From Haemaphysalis longicornis (taxonomy: Eukaryota; Arthropoda; Arachnida; Ixodida; Ixodidae): DNA of 64,000 nt. Both the position numbers and the translations under genes were made by a program. The DNA is taken from the NCBI GenBank assembly GCA_013339765.2, contig CM023450.1:190978688-191042687 (forward strand). Reading direction: 5' to 3'. This document shows positions 35,301 to 47,088 of the stretch, piece after piece. Positions within the stretch are counted from its first letter, which is position 1. Every line of letters starts with the position of its first letter. The notes under the pieces are model-generated. The model was not told the origin of the DNA. It ran no database searches and saw nothing but the letters and a program-made list of their open reading frames with translations.

Positions 35301-37604
35301 CTGATAAGTAAAAAATTTGCCTGGCGATTATGATACTCCCTAATGAGGCGTATTTTCTTTCGAAATGAGCCAGACCCACCTAACGCGAATTTGAGCAACA
35401 ACCGAAACGCAACGCCTCAAAAGCTATTTTATGATATGTTTGCCATGCCAGCTATCGAAAGTTTATGGTCACGACTAATTGAAAATTATGTCCTGAATTT
35501 GAGCAATGCTAGTATGTTAAGGTTGGATTTGGGTCATATTGAACTGAAACACCCAAGTATTTGCGGCATTCTTATGAAAACTTTATTTAAATTGTATTTC
35601 AAGAACGGCTCGGTTGATTTTTGGCAGGAACGGTATTAAACGTATGCAACAGGGCTTCAAGACCAGTAGCAACTACACATGCAGGGCAGGTACGTCGATT
35701 GGCACCCATCAACAGCTGTATTCAAATTCTTCTCCAGGAGCCACGATAATTTTCTTGGGCACGCCTAAAGGCACTCACGAAGTAAGCAAGCGTACATTGC
35801 TTTGCCTTCAATTTTCAAAACGCTTCACGAGAAGGCTGCTCATATCTTCTTTCCCACCTTACTGAACTGACTGGTTCGTACTCTCAGAAGAGGGGGTGGT
35901 ATAATTGCCAGGGCTTGTAAGCGGCGCCTATTTGGTTTAGTACTAAGAGGGTAAATATGGACGTAAAAAATAATTATAGCGAGAGTTATTTCTTAGTGAC
36001 GCGGAAGAGGAGATGAAATGGATGGTTGTTTCACATCTCTCAGTTTTATTTCGTTCACTCCGCCGTTGGCATCTGGGGACAGATCTTTCGCCGATCTCCT
36101 AATTGCCCTCTTAGTTGATAATAAGCCTGCTAGGAAAAGAAAAAAAAGAAAAACTTTCTAAAACAGCCCCGAAAAAGTCTGAGCAGTTAAGCCAAAAGCA
36201 AACTTCCATTGCGATAAATAGATTTGGCTCATTTTGATCAATAAAACAGTGGGATCTGGCTAATTTTCGATACAAACTATCATCTGCGTACACGTTTTCA
36301 GGGTGTCATCTCAGGTATTTTCTTGCGTCCTCTTTTTTAGGGGAATGTTGCCGAGTTTTTCATGTCACTGCCTTTTTACTCGACTTAGTGTCGATTTCTG
36401 GATCTAGCTAATTTCGAAAAACCGCGTGATTTGGGCGCAGCTCTTTACCAGTTTTTACTGTGCAAAACATGTTGAGCCTCCACGGCGACGCGTCCTCCCT
36501 CTGAATTTCTTGACATTCTGCTCCTGTGATTTCTTTCACTTTTCGGACTTGCCATCGTGTTCTCGGTGGCACCGACGGCGACGCCCTTTAGCCTACAAAC
36601 AAAGCCTACAGCCTACAGCCTACGCGAAAGGGCTGCACCCTCAAGGGCTTATCCGGGTAGCTCAGGGACGTCGCGAATGGAGATAAAACAAACGGGAGCC
36701 CGTAAAACAGCCGCTCGAGCATGTTCTGAGCCGACTCATTAACACGTATCCCAGTGTGGGATACTACTAGCCCGTGCTATGAGACGGGTTGTTAGGGGGG
36801 ATTTGTTGAGGGAATTTTGAACATGCTTTAGAAATCATGCGTTTGGAGAAATTTCTAGAATCATGCGTTTGGGGACCCCCAGCAGGCGTAGTTTGCCACA
36901 CCTAACGGCGGACACCGGAGCGCCTGCTGGTGTGGGGGTGTGGGCAAGGGTGAATACTGGCAGACGGGAAAGGGAGAAAAGAGACAGGGAATGTGGGTTT
37001 CATATTAAGGGGGAAGAGAATGGATGTGTATGAAGGGATGCAGGTGCCTGGGTTGTGTGTGCAATCGTGTACATATTTACGGGTACATATTTACATTACG
37101 GAGGATGTGTCAGCCTGTAAGTTTTTGAGAGAGCCGCATGTATTGCGAGGTACTCCGCGGCTCGTTAAGTTCGGACATTGTGTTATGTAGGCCAAGAGAG
37201 CTGAGTCGTTGGGAATTTCTGCGTGAAGGGAGGTGTAGGTGTAGTGCGACGCTGCGCGTCCAAGCAGTGGGTTTGTGTGTTGGTGAGTGTGGTGTGCAGG
37301 AGCTGGAAGCAGAAACGACTGACAAAGAAACTCTTTAAAAACCGTTGACGTTCGGTGCGGGTAAGGCCGTTTGTGCGTGTTCATATTCGTTTGAAAATGC
37401 CCAGTGTCGGTATACTGTACGGGTGAATTGAATTAATGGTGTGTGTAGGCGCGTTTCGAGTGTATATTCAGGACCAATACGCGCAGCTGTGGAGTCTGGG
37501 GGACAAGTTGGTCATGCTTTGAATGCATATGGGTGTGTGATCGGAGGTGCCGGCTTGTGTACTGCTTCAGTATTGCGGTACGGCGCTACAACACGTCAAT
37601 AGCC
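35301..37604. other. 2.3-kb stretch without recognisable gene
   Basis: No domain is visible. At 36600-36624 GCCTACA is repeated three to four times. At about 36749-36767 GTATCCCA and TGGGATAC form a small perfect hairpin. The region 36870-37320 is G-rich with GTGTG words. Confidence 0.4.
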
Positions 37605-38290
37605 ATTCATTATTAGGCGTAGCATTCACAAACGCCTATCCTGGACAAATCACAACAACAATATTCACGTAAAGGTAGCACGGTCGGTCGGTATGCTACG
37701 CCGTCTTTATAGTTTTTTTTTTACCTGTTTGGTTCAGGGTGCAGTTATATTACTCCATTATACACTCACACTTTACATATTCTATGCTATTATGGGGCAC
37801 TGGTAACAAATGTGATATTGATAGCCTTTCTGAAGCGAAATGGAGAGACGAGCTAGTTGGTGAACATCCATTAGTGAAACTTAAGCGCTGGTGTCGTTTT
37901 CCTTTCTCGTCCCTGTATCTGTTTGCGCTTACGTTTGACTCATGGAGACTTTCTGAGTTGCAGCGTAGAGCCATTCCCTTACTAAACCAGTACGAAATAT
38001 ATTACTACGATAAATCTTATATAATGTAATACGATATCCCAAATATATAACAAGCCTTCTTGGTTAAACTTCCGGTGTTTGTTTTTAAGCACGTCACCAT
38101 AAACTACAATTATTTCTTTAACAAATTTTTGAACAGAACTATTGGGTATGCGCTACATCACACATCTGTTGTTGCAGACAAGCCACGTACCAATTACGGC
38201 ATGCAATGATGGATTATTTAATAAAATTTTCTAATGACTACCCTGGTGTAATTTCAATTGCCAAGGATTGCAGGAATGTTCGGAAGTTCA
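37605..38290 (+). pseudogene. CR1/L2-like LINE RT C-terminal relic, interrupted
   Basis: Before the insert: LSWTNHNNNIHVKVARSVGM and LRRLYS. After a frame shift: LYYSIIHSHFTYSMLLWGTG, ending at DIDSLSE. After the 115-bp insert the chain resumes at LSELQRRAIPLLNQ. This is the order at the end of the RT domain in CR1, L2 and Jockey-type LINEs (LGV..D..LSW..HI..I..K..R..G.L.RL, YY.LI.SHL.Y....WG...K..L..L..LQ.RAIR.I). A possible further piece, LVKLPVFVFK and RTNYG, lies at 38050-38210. Stops are present throughout. Dead copy, used as a landing site by the Penelope-derived insert. Confidence 0.7.
37834..37948 (+). mobile_element. 115-bp Penelope-derived insert with 8-bp target duplication
   Basis: The insert splits the LINE text between DIDSLSE and LSELQRR. 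CTTTCTGA is present at 37826-37833 and again at 37949-37956, so removing the insert plus one copy restores the LINE frame. The 5' part (37839-37861) is identical over 23 nt to 25251-25273 in the Penelope element. The 3' part (37880-37945) matches 27524-27596 at its 3' end. So the insert joins both ends of a Penelope-like element with nothing between, as expected for a solo pseudo-LTR. A hammerhead-like fold is possible but imperfect (see findings). Confidence 0.75.
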
Positions 38291-38587
38291 AACATACTGC
38301 TCGAGATGTTTCCTTCCGCGGATGAGCTATCATTACAATGATGCCACTTTGTAGGTTCTAGTACTTCTTAAGCGCCATCTTTGTCCTCGTGATTCCTTGT
38401 ATTTATTTATGTTACCTGAGCAGATGTGTGCTGTTACAATATTTATTATGCAGTGATTGCTATATGTTACGTTATACTATGGGTATTGAAGTGAAATGGA
38501 TTTTTGCTCTCACTTCTTCATGTCTGAAGGCGATTTCTATATTGTATGCTGTTTGTGCACTACGACTGTCACTGTTGCTGGCCAAGC

Positions 38588-38670
38588 GGGGTTGAACCTA
38601 GTCATCAGGGACACTCCTTCCATCCGTCCGTACGTGCGGCCTTCCAGACGTGTCCCTTAACTACTCATTT
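38588..38670 (-). repeat. tRNA-like sequence, possible SINE head
   Basis: On the minus strand an A-box-like TGAGTAGTTAAGGGACACG (complement at about 38651-38669) precedes a B-box GGTTCAACCCC (complement 38588-38598). The gap is about 52 nt. No acceptor stem. Likely a tRNA-derived SINE head or chance match. Confidence 0.35.
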
Positions 38671-40035
38671 GTGCTTCAGAGCCAGCACCATTAACCATTA
38701 CGAATCAACAGGCTCAAAAAGCAGCATTAGAGACAAAATGCGATACAGGGGTATACTAAGACGTCATTATAGTAATGTATAGTATTGTAAATGTCGCGCA
38801 AGGGTACTCTCAATTTCAGACAACATATCTTAAGATCTTCATCAAGTGTCGATCATGCCTCTTGCGAAGAAAGTTCGTCCGTGTATACTATATCGCAAAA
38901 TTTCGACCAGAACTTTTGCAACCCCTTTTATCGCAAGACCTATGAATTTCATACAAGTGAGCCAAGCAAACCAACGGAGGGCGCTTTCTATGAATGCTAT
39001 AACCCACGCACGAACCTGTACAGGCACTGGCGCTGTACGTTTGACCGAAACGCCACAGCGTTTACAAAATCACTGGAGTTAGAGGAGAGCAATAGCGGCA
39101 AAGCTATTGCAATCGCGGATTGCATGTGTTTCATAAAGTTAGGTGAATTTAACGGACATGCATTAAGCCGCCAATAGGTATTTGTCACTTCAGAGCAAGC
39201 GTGCATACTTTAATATTTTTGTTGATATCTGCGAGGACTAGAGGTTGAGGTGAACCTTGCTTGTTTCCGTGCTTGCACAGGGTGAAGCACAGTGTACTCA
39301 GCATTTCCTCATGACATTTCCATCCCGTGCAATCCTCGTTGCGTCAAAGGTTTGCCTCCATCAGTGAGGTATTGTGCTTTTGCTGCTACGGGGACTGCTT
39401 CCCATGGCCTACCACGACTGGTTTTCAGGGTGCAAGAGAAAATGCATGCAGAAAGAAAGCAAAGACATCAGTATAATATGCTGTTGGGCTAGATGGTGCA
39501 TTATATACCACGAAACTTACAGAGATGGTGATACATAATGAAACACACAGAAATTTGCGCATCGTCTGTCTTCCTTCGTCTGTTTGTATGTCCATTTAGC
39601 GCAAGTTTCGTGATACATAAAGCAAGGACCAATCCATGTTCAATAAAGAAGGTATTGTCTACACAGACACCTTTTTACGAAGATTCTGTGTGCATTTTAA
39701 TGAAAGTGTTTTTTGCTACCACAACTACCAGCATCTCGAAAACATTGCAAGTTTTCTATCAACGCATATTGGCTGGTGTATTCCCCTCCCGCTGCCGTCG
39801 CCCCCCCCCACCCAATAAAAAAAAAAAAACGAGCCATCTCTGCAAACCTAAACCTCTGGGAGGGGGCGGAGAATGCATGTTATAAGTGTATTATAAGATC
39901 TCAAGTACCTCTCTCGCCACACGGCACGCGCTGATTGGGTGCCGGAGAAGCAAAGGTGGGAGGAGCAATCGCGAGCTTGCTGATGCGGTGGCACCCTCTC
40001 TTGTTGTTGGCATAGGCATAGGGAGAAACTCCGGG
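38671..40035. other. Stretch without recognisable gene
   Basis: A 128-aa plus frame at 38791-39177 has no motif. An A-run lies at 39819-39830. Otherwise featureless. Confidence 0.4.
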
Positions 40036-40039
40036 CCGG

Positions 40040-40505
40040 ACTCCAGCGACTCGGTGCACCAAGCCACAAGCTGGAAGACTTCCTATTCTCGGACGCCTTC
40101 CGACGGGAGGTCTTCCAGCACCTCGTAAACTTCCTGGTTGTGACAGGACTGATACGGAGTTTCTAGCCGTCGAGCCTCGGACGCGACGAACGTGACATAG
40201 ACTGTGCCCCTCTCTCTTCCTTCTTTCCTATTTCTCTCTTCCTGTCCTTTGAAACCCCCCTTCTCTTTCCTGGACGGGGTTGTATGAGGATCAACTCCCC
40301 GACTGAGTTCAACAATATCCCCCGTTCTTGTCTCTTCCCTGCTTTCTTAACAAATCACCACCACCATTCCACCCTCTCTTGTGTTGAACCGAATTTAAGA
40401 CATTGTCGTGCCCCATCTTCCCCACTTTGGGGTTGTGGCAGGGTCAACGCGAGCGCAGCACAATGCCCGCGCCTCTCCCTAGGGATCACCCTCAAGGATC
40501 AATGA
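40040..40505 (+). pseudogene. LINE 3' end: ORF2 tail and pyrimidine-rich 3' UTR
   Basis: The plus strand reads LEDFLFSDAFRREVFQHLVN, then FLVVTGLIRSF and a stop at 40164. A tail of the type DFLFP...R..V...L..FL..TGL...F ends many LINE ORF2 proteins. It is followed by long CT-rich runs (40204-40285), a CTCTCTTG..CTTCCC stretch and a conserved-looking 3' part ending near 40505 (CCCTAGGGATCACCCTCAAG). There is no RT upstream, so it is 5'-truncated. Assignment rests on the short protein tail. Confidence 0.45.
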
Positions 40506-40674
40506 GGCCTCGGAACCAGGTAAGCATGCCTTTTGTTGCTTCGACCGACCACCCTACCCGATCAGGCCTAGCGTAGGGAGCTGGTGGGTGCCTGAGTGTA
40601 ACCCAAAGCACAACCCCTATACAAACATAGATTAGTGATTATGAGCTTTAAAGCAGGGACGCTACCCAGTCGAT

Positions 40675-40793
40675 CAGGCGCGCCGTAGTGGAGGGCTCCG
40701 CATTCAATTTGACCACCTGGGGGTCGTTAACGTGCGCCTAAATTTCAAACACACGGGCGTTTTCGCTTTTCACCTCCATAAAACCCTGTATAC
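40675..40793. repeat. Dispersed repeat A, copy 1
   Basis: Contains GCGCCGTAGTGGAGGGCTCC, TTTGACCACCTGGGG, TTAACGTGCGCCTAAAT, ACACGGGCGTTTTCG and CACCTCCAT. The same string of blocks begins at 54678 and at 63913. In my memory this is a very common SINE-like repeat of tick and other arthropod sequence, and here it lacks a tRNA part. Confidence 0.7.
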
Positions 40794-41164
40794 AAGCAGC
40801 TTGCAATTGGTTGACAATGGCTGATTTGGACGCGGAGCGTTCCAGAAATCTCTAAGTGATGTTAGTTTATTTTGAACCGGTTTTATCTCTTAGACACTTT
40901 TCTGTTAGTATGCCTGTCATTCTAGCGCTAGCGTTGAAAAAGGACTGTTCCGATATTTTAATCCCGTCAGAACAGGAGACGACGACAGGAGACGCCGATA
41001 GCCCGAGCCCCTAAGGGGGTTTGCCCCTATATAGCGCCGAATTGTTTTGGGGGTATAATTCTTATTTACTGTTGGGATGGAAGACGTCGTGATGAAGAAT
41101 ACCAAGAGCTACTTTTTTTAAGGATAGGCAGAACTTTTCGCCGAATCAGTGCGTGTGCGTGCCA

Positions 41165-41290
41165 GGAATGCTCGTTTTAAAGCGAAGCTTTGTCTCACTG
41201 ATGGCGTATGCCGCGTCGAAAACGCAATCCTCGAAACCAGCTTTCACTGACGATGATGATATTCGTCGGTAAAGCGAAACGAAAATTGTC
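41165..41290. repeat. Dispersed repeat C, copy 1
   Basis: TTTTAAAGCGAAGCTTTG, then CACTGATGGCG, AAAACGCAATCC, CAGCTTTCACTGACGATGATG. The block order matches 55691-55810 (copy 2) at roughly 70 percent. A fragment of the same starts at 2324. Confidence 0.65.
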
Positions 41291-41365
41291 TGCCATGGTC
41301 GGAATCGAACGATCGCGTCGTGCAGCGGACGTGGATCTAATTGCGCCTGTCCGACACGCTCGAAG
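41291..41365 (-). repeat. tRNA-like part next to repeat C
   Basis: On the minus strand a B-box-like CGTTCGATTCCGA (complement at about 41299-41311) lies downstream of a degraded A-box. It follows directly on repeat C, so the two may form one composite SINE. Confidence 0.45.
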
Positions 41366-43378
41366 TTCTTGTGAAATAAAATGACGAATGTCAATCATAT
41401 CCGCGAAACCAGGCATACATTCCAACGATCGCCTTTTTCTTTCAAGTTAACAAGACAAAAGCGAAGCACGCATTCCGTGCTGCACGTACATCTCTTCTTC
41501 ATCGTCCACTTCGTTGCGTGGCTCATTTCAACAACGTGGCATTTCCACGGAAGGTTCAAATACAATTTACAGCCAAGGGCTGCTTCATTTGTTTAGTTTA
41601 TTTTTATAAAAATATGTCAACCACATCAACATGGGAACACATTGCTGCCAGAAACGGAAACGACCCCCTATTCCCCCGCTCACGGAGTGCCTTTCGCAGA
41701 AAAAAAAACTTCAGCACTGTCATCAAGCGTTACCCCGCATGCAAAAAACAACTCCAGCGCCAATGCTAAAGATGCAAAGATACCCTCTTTGGGAGAAGTC
41801 CCGTGGCCGCCACATTCTCCCAAAACCATTATAGATAATTGGAGAGATGGCTACGATTATGGCAATCCTTCCCGAGACGACTTACAGATTCCCCCACCAC
41901 TGCCTCGACTCGATGACAAATAGCTCGTGGAAGTTGACAATGCCGAGGATGACTTTCCTACCCACCACTCGACCGCGATGAAGACGGACACCTCTTCGAT
42001 GTACATGACGACGATTACTAGCACCGCAACTATGCAAATAAACAATGATACTGAGACGTACAAAGGCAATGCTCACATACAACAGCTTCACCGTTAAAGT
42101 CTTGCGCGTGAGTGCAAGCATCCCTAAATTTTTGCTCAAGTCCCTGGTTTTGCACGCAGTTCCAAAACTAAACAATAAATTGATCCACTTGAATTTAGTT
42201 TAAAGCTGCGACAAAAAATGCGATAAAGCTAAAACTTGCAACAAAACCATCAACATAAACTCCGGGCGTTCCTCGCCATCAAACTAAAGGTCTGTGACAG
42301 TTCAAAAGCACATCTCCCCTTTCCCGACTCAATCAGCCAGTCGAACATCAAGCGTCATACAACACATACTTTTTCATGGCTGTTGTAAATTGCATTCCCG
42401 CATAAATAAGGGACGACTTCTACCGCACGAGTACTCTGGTGAATTTTAATGGACCTGCGAAGTGTTTGCATGTCTACAAAAGGCCCCAACGGGTCGGAAT
42501 ATCGTTATGCGCGAGCGAACCGGGTTTTATCGCCTGTTTTCCTCTAGCGTGTGCGGCCGACACTCGAAATCTCATTACACCGAATGCGCGGGTGAGGATT
42601 CATAAAAAAGAGACGCCGCGAAAAGAAGGCAGAGTAATTTAGAGAAATCGCTCTACAGGGAACTGTGCACGGGCGTTTTTCGCATTGCTTTATGGCTAGC
42701 GATAACCATATAACCAAACAAAGCATGTACATCGGCCGTGACAGGAAAAAGTGGACAGGCCAATCAGAGCACACAGTTGGTTCAATCGTAGTTGGCTCGT
42801 AGAGATGTTGGAAGCAATACAGCACCAGGTGGTACCCTCGAATCCGAGGACTTTTAGAGCAATACAGTAAGATGTGGTAGGTCGTTTCGCGCTAAAGAAG
42901 TTTGTCCCAGCTGTGCGTTGGGAAATTCTGCATTTTTTGTCCCATAAGGTACACGGCGCATTTAGAATAAGTATATGTCTGAAAGTCAATAAAAATTCAA
43001 CAATGTCCCAATGGGCCTATAGTTTGACGTTGCACAGACAGCCTTTTCATGCCAGCTTTTTCTGCGCAATATTCGGTGATTTACGGCAGTGCAATGAGAG
43101 CGAATCCACAATAAATCTGCAGAGAAATGGCTGATGTCGGCTTCCAAAATACAATAAATCCTACTTTGTTTGATCCGAAGAGAGCACAATGCGATTGAGG
43201 CATCCTACCTGTCACGCTAACGATGCGTCTTTTGAATTACAAACTGCGTGCGGTGCACGTTATCGCGTATTTCGGCATCAGCGAAGATTGCAGGCGTGCA
43301 ACATTTTTCTCAGAATAAAAAAATTGCCGCAACTTTCCCTAGTGGTCCAAGGCTGGAGAAGTGGCAGAGCAGCCGGCG
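41366..43378. other. 2-kb stretch without recognisable gene
   Basis: Frames of up to about 97 aa without motif. None is supported by homology or composition. Confidence 0.4.
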
Positions 43379-43850
43379 TTACCTAGGAGGAAGTTCTTCC
43401 AGCTCCTTGTTGGTCTTGCTGACTCCAACTAGCTCTTCGAGGAAGCACGTGGGAACGTAAACTACTCCCCGAATCTTCTCGAACATGTCCTGACAGAGGC
43501 TTGCGGCTTGCTTGGCCGATATATCGACCGCCTTGACCATGTTGAAAGCGAGCGCCTTGAGCCCTTCGGGGTACCCATGTCCCGCGTTCCTCCAACAATT
43601 CGGCCACGGCCTTGTGCAGGTTAAACATTCCGCGGTCGGCCTCGTTCGCGTAGTAGACGACGTACGTGGCACAGGCATAGTGATCGAGAATGACTTGAAT
43701 GTTCATGTTGGAGTTGAACACAGAGGCAATCCAGGGGTTGAGTGGGTTGACCCACTTCTTATCGGGGCGCCGCTTGTACATGACGTAGGAAAGATTTACT
43801 TCTTTCTCGGGCCTTCTCGGGTGATGCACTGGGACATGAATAAAAGGCAT
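43379..43850 (-). pseudogene. Helitron Rep/helicase protein fragment
   Basis: Helitrons replicate by rolling circle with a Rep-helicase protein. The minus strand begins at ATG 43850 and reads YVMYKRRPDKKWVNPLNPW, SNMNIQVILDHYACATYVVY, then YANEADRGM. This is the segment around Rep motif 3 in Helitron proteins (NPYNPWLLKxWxxNMDIQ..D.YAC..Y...Y..K...GM). The paired Tyr of the Y...Y pattern remain, but the usual Lys positions are changed. The frame is lost near 43600, and the text resumes in another frame (YPEGLKALAFNMVKAVDISA, then KQAASLCQDMFEKIRGVVYV). No HUH motif or helicase motifs follow. Broken, partial copy. Confidence 0.75.
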
Positions 43851-44249
43851 ACGAAAGACAACATATAGGAGGGAAAGTTATCAGAAATATGTAAGAATAA
43901 ATGTGTAGGTATATGCAAAGAAAGAGAGTGAGCAAAGAAGCAAAAACATTTTCTAAACAAAAAGAACCTATACAAACATAACGCATACAAACATAAGAAA
44001 GGTGGTGCTTTTGACGCAGAGACACAGAAACAGTGGGAGCTGTGCATGCGCGACCTCTCCACAAAATCCGCATTCAAAATGTCAGCTTTCTCAAGGAGCG
44101 TGCAAAAAGAACCATGTCATTGCAAAAAATGTCAATGCAAGACAAAAACACACTGTTAAAGCATGGCTGCATTGGTTAGTGGGTCTCAGGCTCAGTGTTC
44201 TGTTAACAACGCAGCCACCAAGTGACCGCAGTGGTCTTCTTGGCGCTCG
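43851..44249. other. Stretch without recognisable gene
   Basis: Between a Helitron and a LINE relic, AT-rich. Nothing recognised. Confidence 0.45.
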
Positions 44250-45775
44250 CAGGTGAACAGAGCGTACAAGACAAAAGCTGTCAAACGTGGAGTGAATACA
44301 GTTAAAAGAAAGAAAAACCACGTCAAGCCTGGAACGCCTAATACATAGCGCATCAAGACTGAGAAGCGTGAAAAGCCGACCGTACCCGTAACGGCTCACT
44401 GTTGAGTAATGATAAAATGCGGTTCTAGAAAGTGCATCTGACTCCTTTCTAGTCGAAAGGACGACGAAGGGCTTAAAAAATTCCAGATTGCGCTTGCAAA
44501 GTATGGCTTCGGTAAAATTACGGCGGGCGCTGTAGAGTAACAAAGCACGATCGCTCGATGAATTCACTGGTGGACCGGAAAAACACGCCAAGTGTTCGGA
44601 GACAGGTGTTCGTCAAATGGTCCAGGTGTGAAATGAAATGTAACTTTACGTCCATCCTTACACCCAAATCACGCACTACAGTAGCGCCTTTCACGAGTAC
44701 ACCAAGCAACCAAGCACAGAGTGCGGCAAAATGAGCGGGGAAGTTTTACGAATATATGATATCACGATAGTTTTGGAGAGATTAAATAGTTGCTGTCGCA
44801 ACATGCCGTTTAATGTCATTTTGCCGCAGGACGCGATCGTCCACTGAAGAAACCGGGTGATAGAGCTTCATATCATTGGCATACTGAGACAGCGAACAGT
44901 GCCTAATTTCAGGGTGGATGCCACTAACAAAAATGGTATAGAAGAAGGTCCAGTGTCGAGCCTTGGGAACCACTGATATCATGGCGAAAGACCGGGAGGC
45001 GACGCCTTCATAACAGACACAATTCGGCCTGCTTTTTAAATAAGTTCCGTACCATAGAGACCTTGTGCGGACGATTTGTGAAGCCGTAAATCATGATTGA
45101 CTGAGTCTAAGGCCTTGCTACAGTCGCAATTTAGTGTATCTACCTGTTGACGACAGAGAACTGGAGGACCGATGTCGTTTAGAAAACACGGGAGATTTCA
45201 TTCTACTGACCTTCCGGGCATGAAGCCGTGTTAGAATGAAATAATGGATCCATTGCCGCCAGAAGGTAAAGAATTATTACTTTTTTGAAGACCTTGGAAA
45301 AGGACGGCAATAGGGAGAATTGCCTATACTTTCCCGAGATAGTGGTTTTTCCGGGCTTCTGCAAAAGAAACATTCCGCCTAATTTCCAGTATGTTGGAAA
45401 CTGTAGTTCAACAAGTACATGCGTATGATGTGACACAGCAGAGGTGCAAAGACAACGCAACCGCCTTTCACTATAAAGCAAGGAGTACTGTCGCAGCCCT
45501 CCTACCTTTTCGAGGTGAGTTTGCGGATAGCGTAATCGATACCATTCAGGGTAATTTCCGAGAGTTGCAATACTGGCCCACGGGACTGGAAACAGCGCTA
45601 GCTGCCGCTGTCAGAAGACGTCGAATAGGTCGAAGAAAAAGCCCGTGCGGAAAGTTCACATACCCCTTCCGGGTCAGGCGCAAACTTGTCACCATTCTGA
45701 ATTATTATACTATCGCGTGCATGACGTGTGCGGAACTTATTATACCGCCAGAACTCACTGACGTCGTGTAGTCCA
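44250..45775 (-). pseudogene. CR1/Jockey-like LINE reverse transcriptase relic
   Basis: Read on the minus strand from 45775 down: DVSEFWRYNKFRTRHARDSI, NGDKFAPDP, IDYAIRKLTSK, then FPTYWKLGGMFLLQKPGKTT, YRQFSLLPSFSKVFKKVI. Next LNCDCSKALDSVNHDL, a Y-to-C change of the D.SKAFD..NH block; ISVVPKARHWTF (SGVPQGSHLGP degraded); SQYANDMKLYHP, where YADD is now YAND; VRDLGVRMDVKLHFISHLDH, RTLGVFFR; and finally GYGRLFTLLSLDALCIRRSR. These are RT blocks 1-7 and the thumb, in order. The catalytic Asp pair is damaged, and stops and frame changes are many, so it is dead. No endonuclease or ORF1. Confidence 0.85.
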
Positions 45776-46549
45776 GGCAGTCGTGTATTTCTTGGTAGAG
45801 GTCATTTATATTGTGAATGCATTTGCGCTCATCTTTGACACCTTCATCGTCACCGAGATCTTCTTCCTTGTTTAAATTTCGCTAAGATCTTACACAGTTT
45901 AGATCTTACATGCCTGACCCAGGTATATCTGCGGCAACAACCACTCCTCGCCGTTGTTATCGTAAAGCAGAGAAATCGCGGCCCTACTTTCTCCCGCAGC
46001 CATGGCCAAGTAGAGTTTTAAACCTGAATGTAACAAACCTCTGTGTAAGGAAATCCTGGATTAAAACGAAGGTTTTCATTTCTTCTCTGAAATCCCCACT
46101 GGAACCCATGTTTTTGCCACCCCTGTAACCAAGGAGTTACTGTAAACCTTGATGTAACGAATTCGCTACACTCGGGAGCCATTGTTTTTTTTTTTTTACT
46201 CTTTCTAGAACTTCTGCTGGAGAAATGCACTAATTTCGCGAATTTCCCCCGCACCGCAAACCAACTTGCGTGTTCACGTGTGAGGGCGGTGTCGGTTAGG
46301 TGCAGGGCCTACTTTTCATCGTGTAGTCGCGCGCCTGCGCTGCTATCTGTGGGGTCGGTTCATTGGTGGAAATTTCTGCTGCCAGAAAACAAAGTTTTTT
46401 TTTTTCAAGACGAGGTTGCAATTTTAAATGCATTTCTCTGCGTGGTCACCAGCGTCAACTACGAACTCCAGAAGATGGCTGCCGAGCTCGCGCTCGCGGC
46501 CATCGAACGCCAGCGGCCGAAAGTGCGACTTTCCACCACCCCTTGCACG
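45776..46549. other. Stretch without recognisable gene
   Basis: A T-run at 46186-46197 and another at 46396-46406. No recognised domain. A 94-aa plus frame at 46280-46564 ends in the LINE-like tail described next. Confidence 0.4.
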
Positions 46550-46627
46550 GGGTCCGGCGAGTAGCGCCAGTAGGTAACCCACCGGGTTTACGCAGGCCTG
46601 AATAAATGTTGTTTCTCTCTCTCTCTA
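46550..46627 (+). repeat. LINE/SINE-like 3' tail ending in (CT)n
   Basis: GGCCTGAATAAATGTTG followed by TTTCTCTCTCTCTCT. A polyadenylation-like AATAAA and a CT microsatellite are typical of LINE 3' ends; I read it as a truncated copy. Confidence 0.4.
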
Positions 46628-47088
46628 CCGGCGAGAAAGAAGAACGTCGCCGCCCGACGCCGTATCCTAGTTTGAACTCTCTCACCAATTTTTAATGCGG
46701 ATAACAGCACCAAGTTCACGAAAAGGCGTCCTTTCAGCATAGTGTGATCCTTAAGACGTGTTCAGGAACCAAAAAGTGTCAAAAGGAAAAGTGATACTCC
46801 AGGTACGTTTGTTAATACGGGATTATTTGGCGTGGCTTCTTTGGTGTGCCATGGGAAACAGCAGGCGGATATCATGCAGTTTTTCACTGTGAAGTAAATC
46901 CTTGAATTGTGAGTTCAGCGTCACTGATATCAAGCATTTAAATTTTTTTTTTCTACTTCAGTCACGCGTGCCTTAACTCTAAACATACATGTAACACAAA
47001 ACTGCGGTTTTTTGTAAATTTTATTATATGCATGTTGGCATGTACTGGCGAGACATGTTACGCAGTGGCAGGATAAAAGACACGAACC
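46628..47088. other. Stretch without recognisable gene
   Basis: T-run at 46943-46952. Nothing recognised. Confidence 0.45.

Noticed and set aside
37845..37895. Working hammerhead ribozyme
   Set aside because: Core CU is GA in both genomic copies and stem I is weak; kept only as a tentative note in the findings.
44002..44256. Plus-strand frame next to the LINE
   Set aside because: Overlaps the minus-strand LINE tail region and has no motif.
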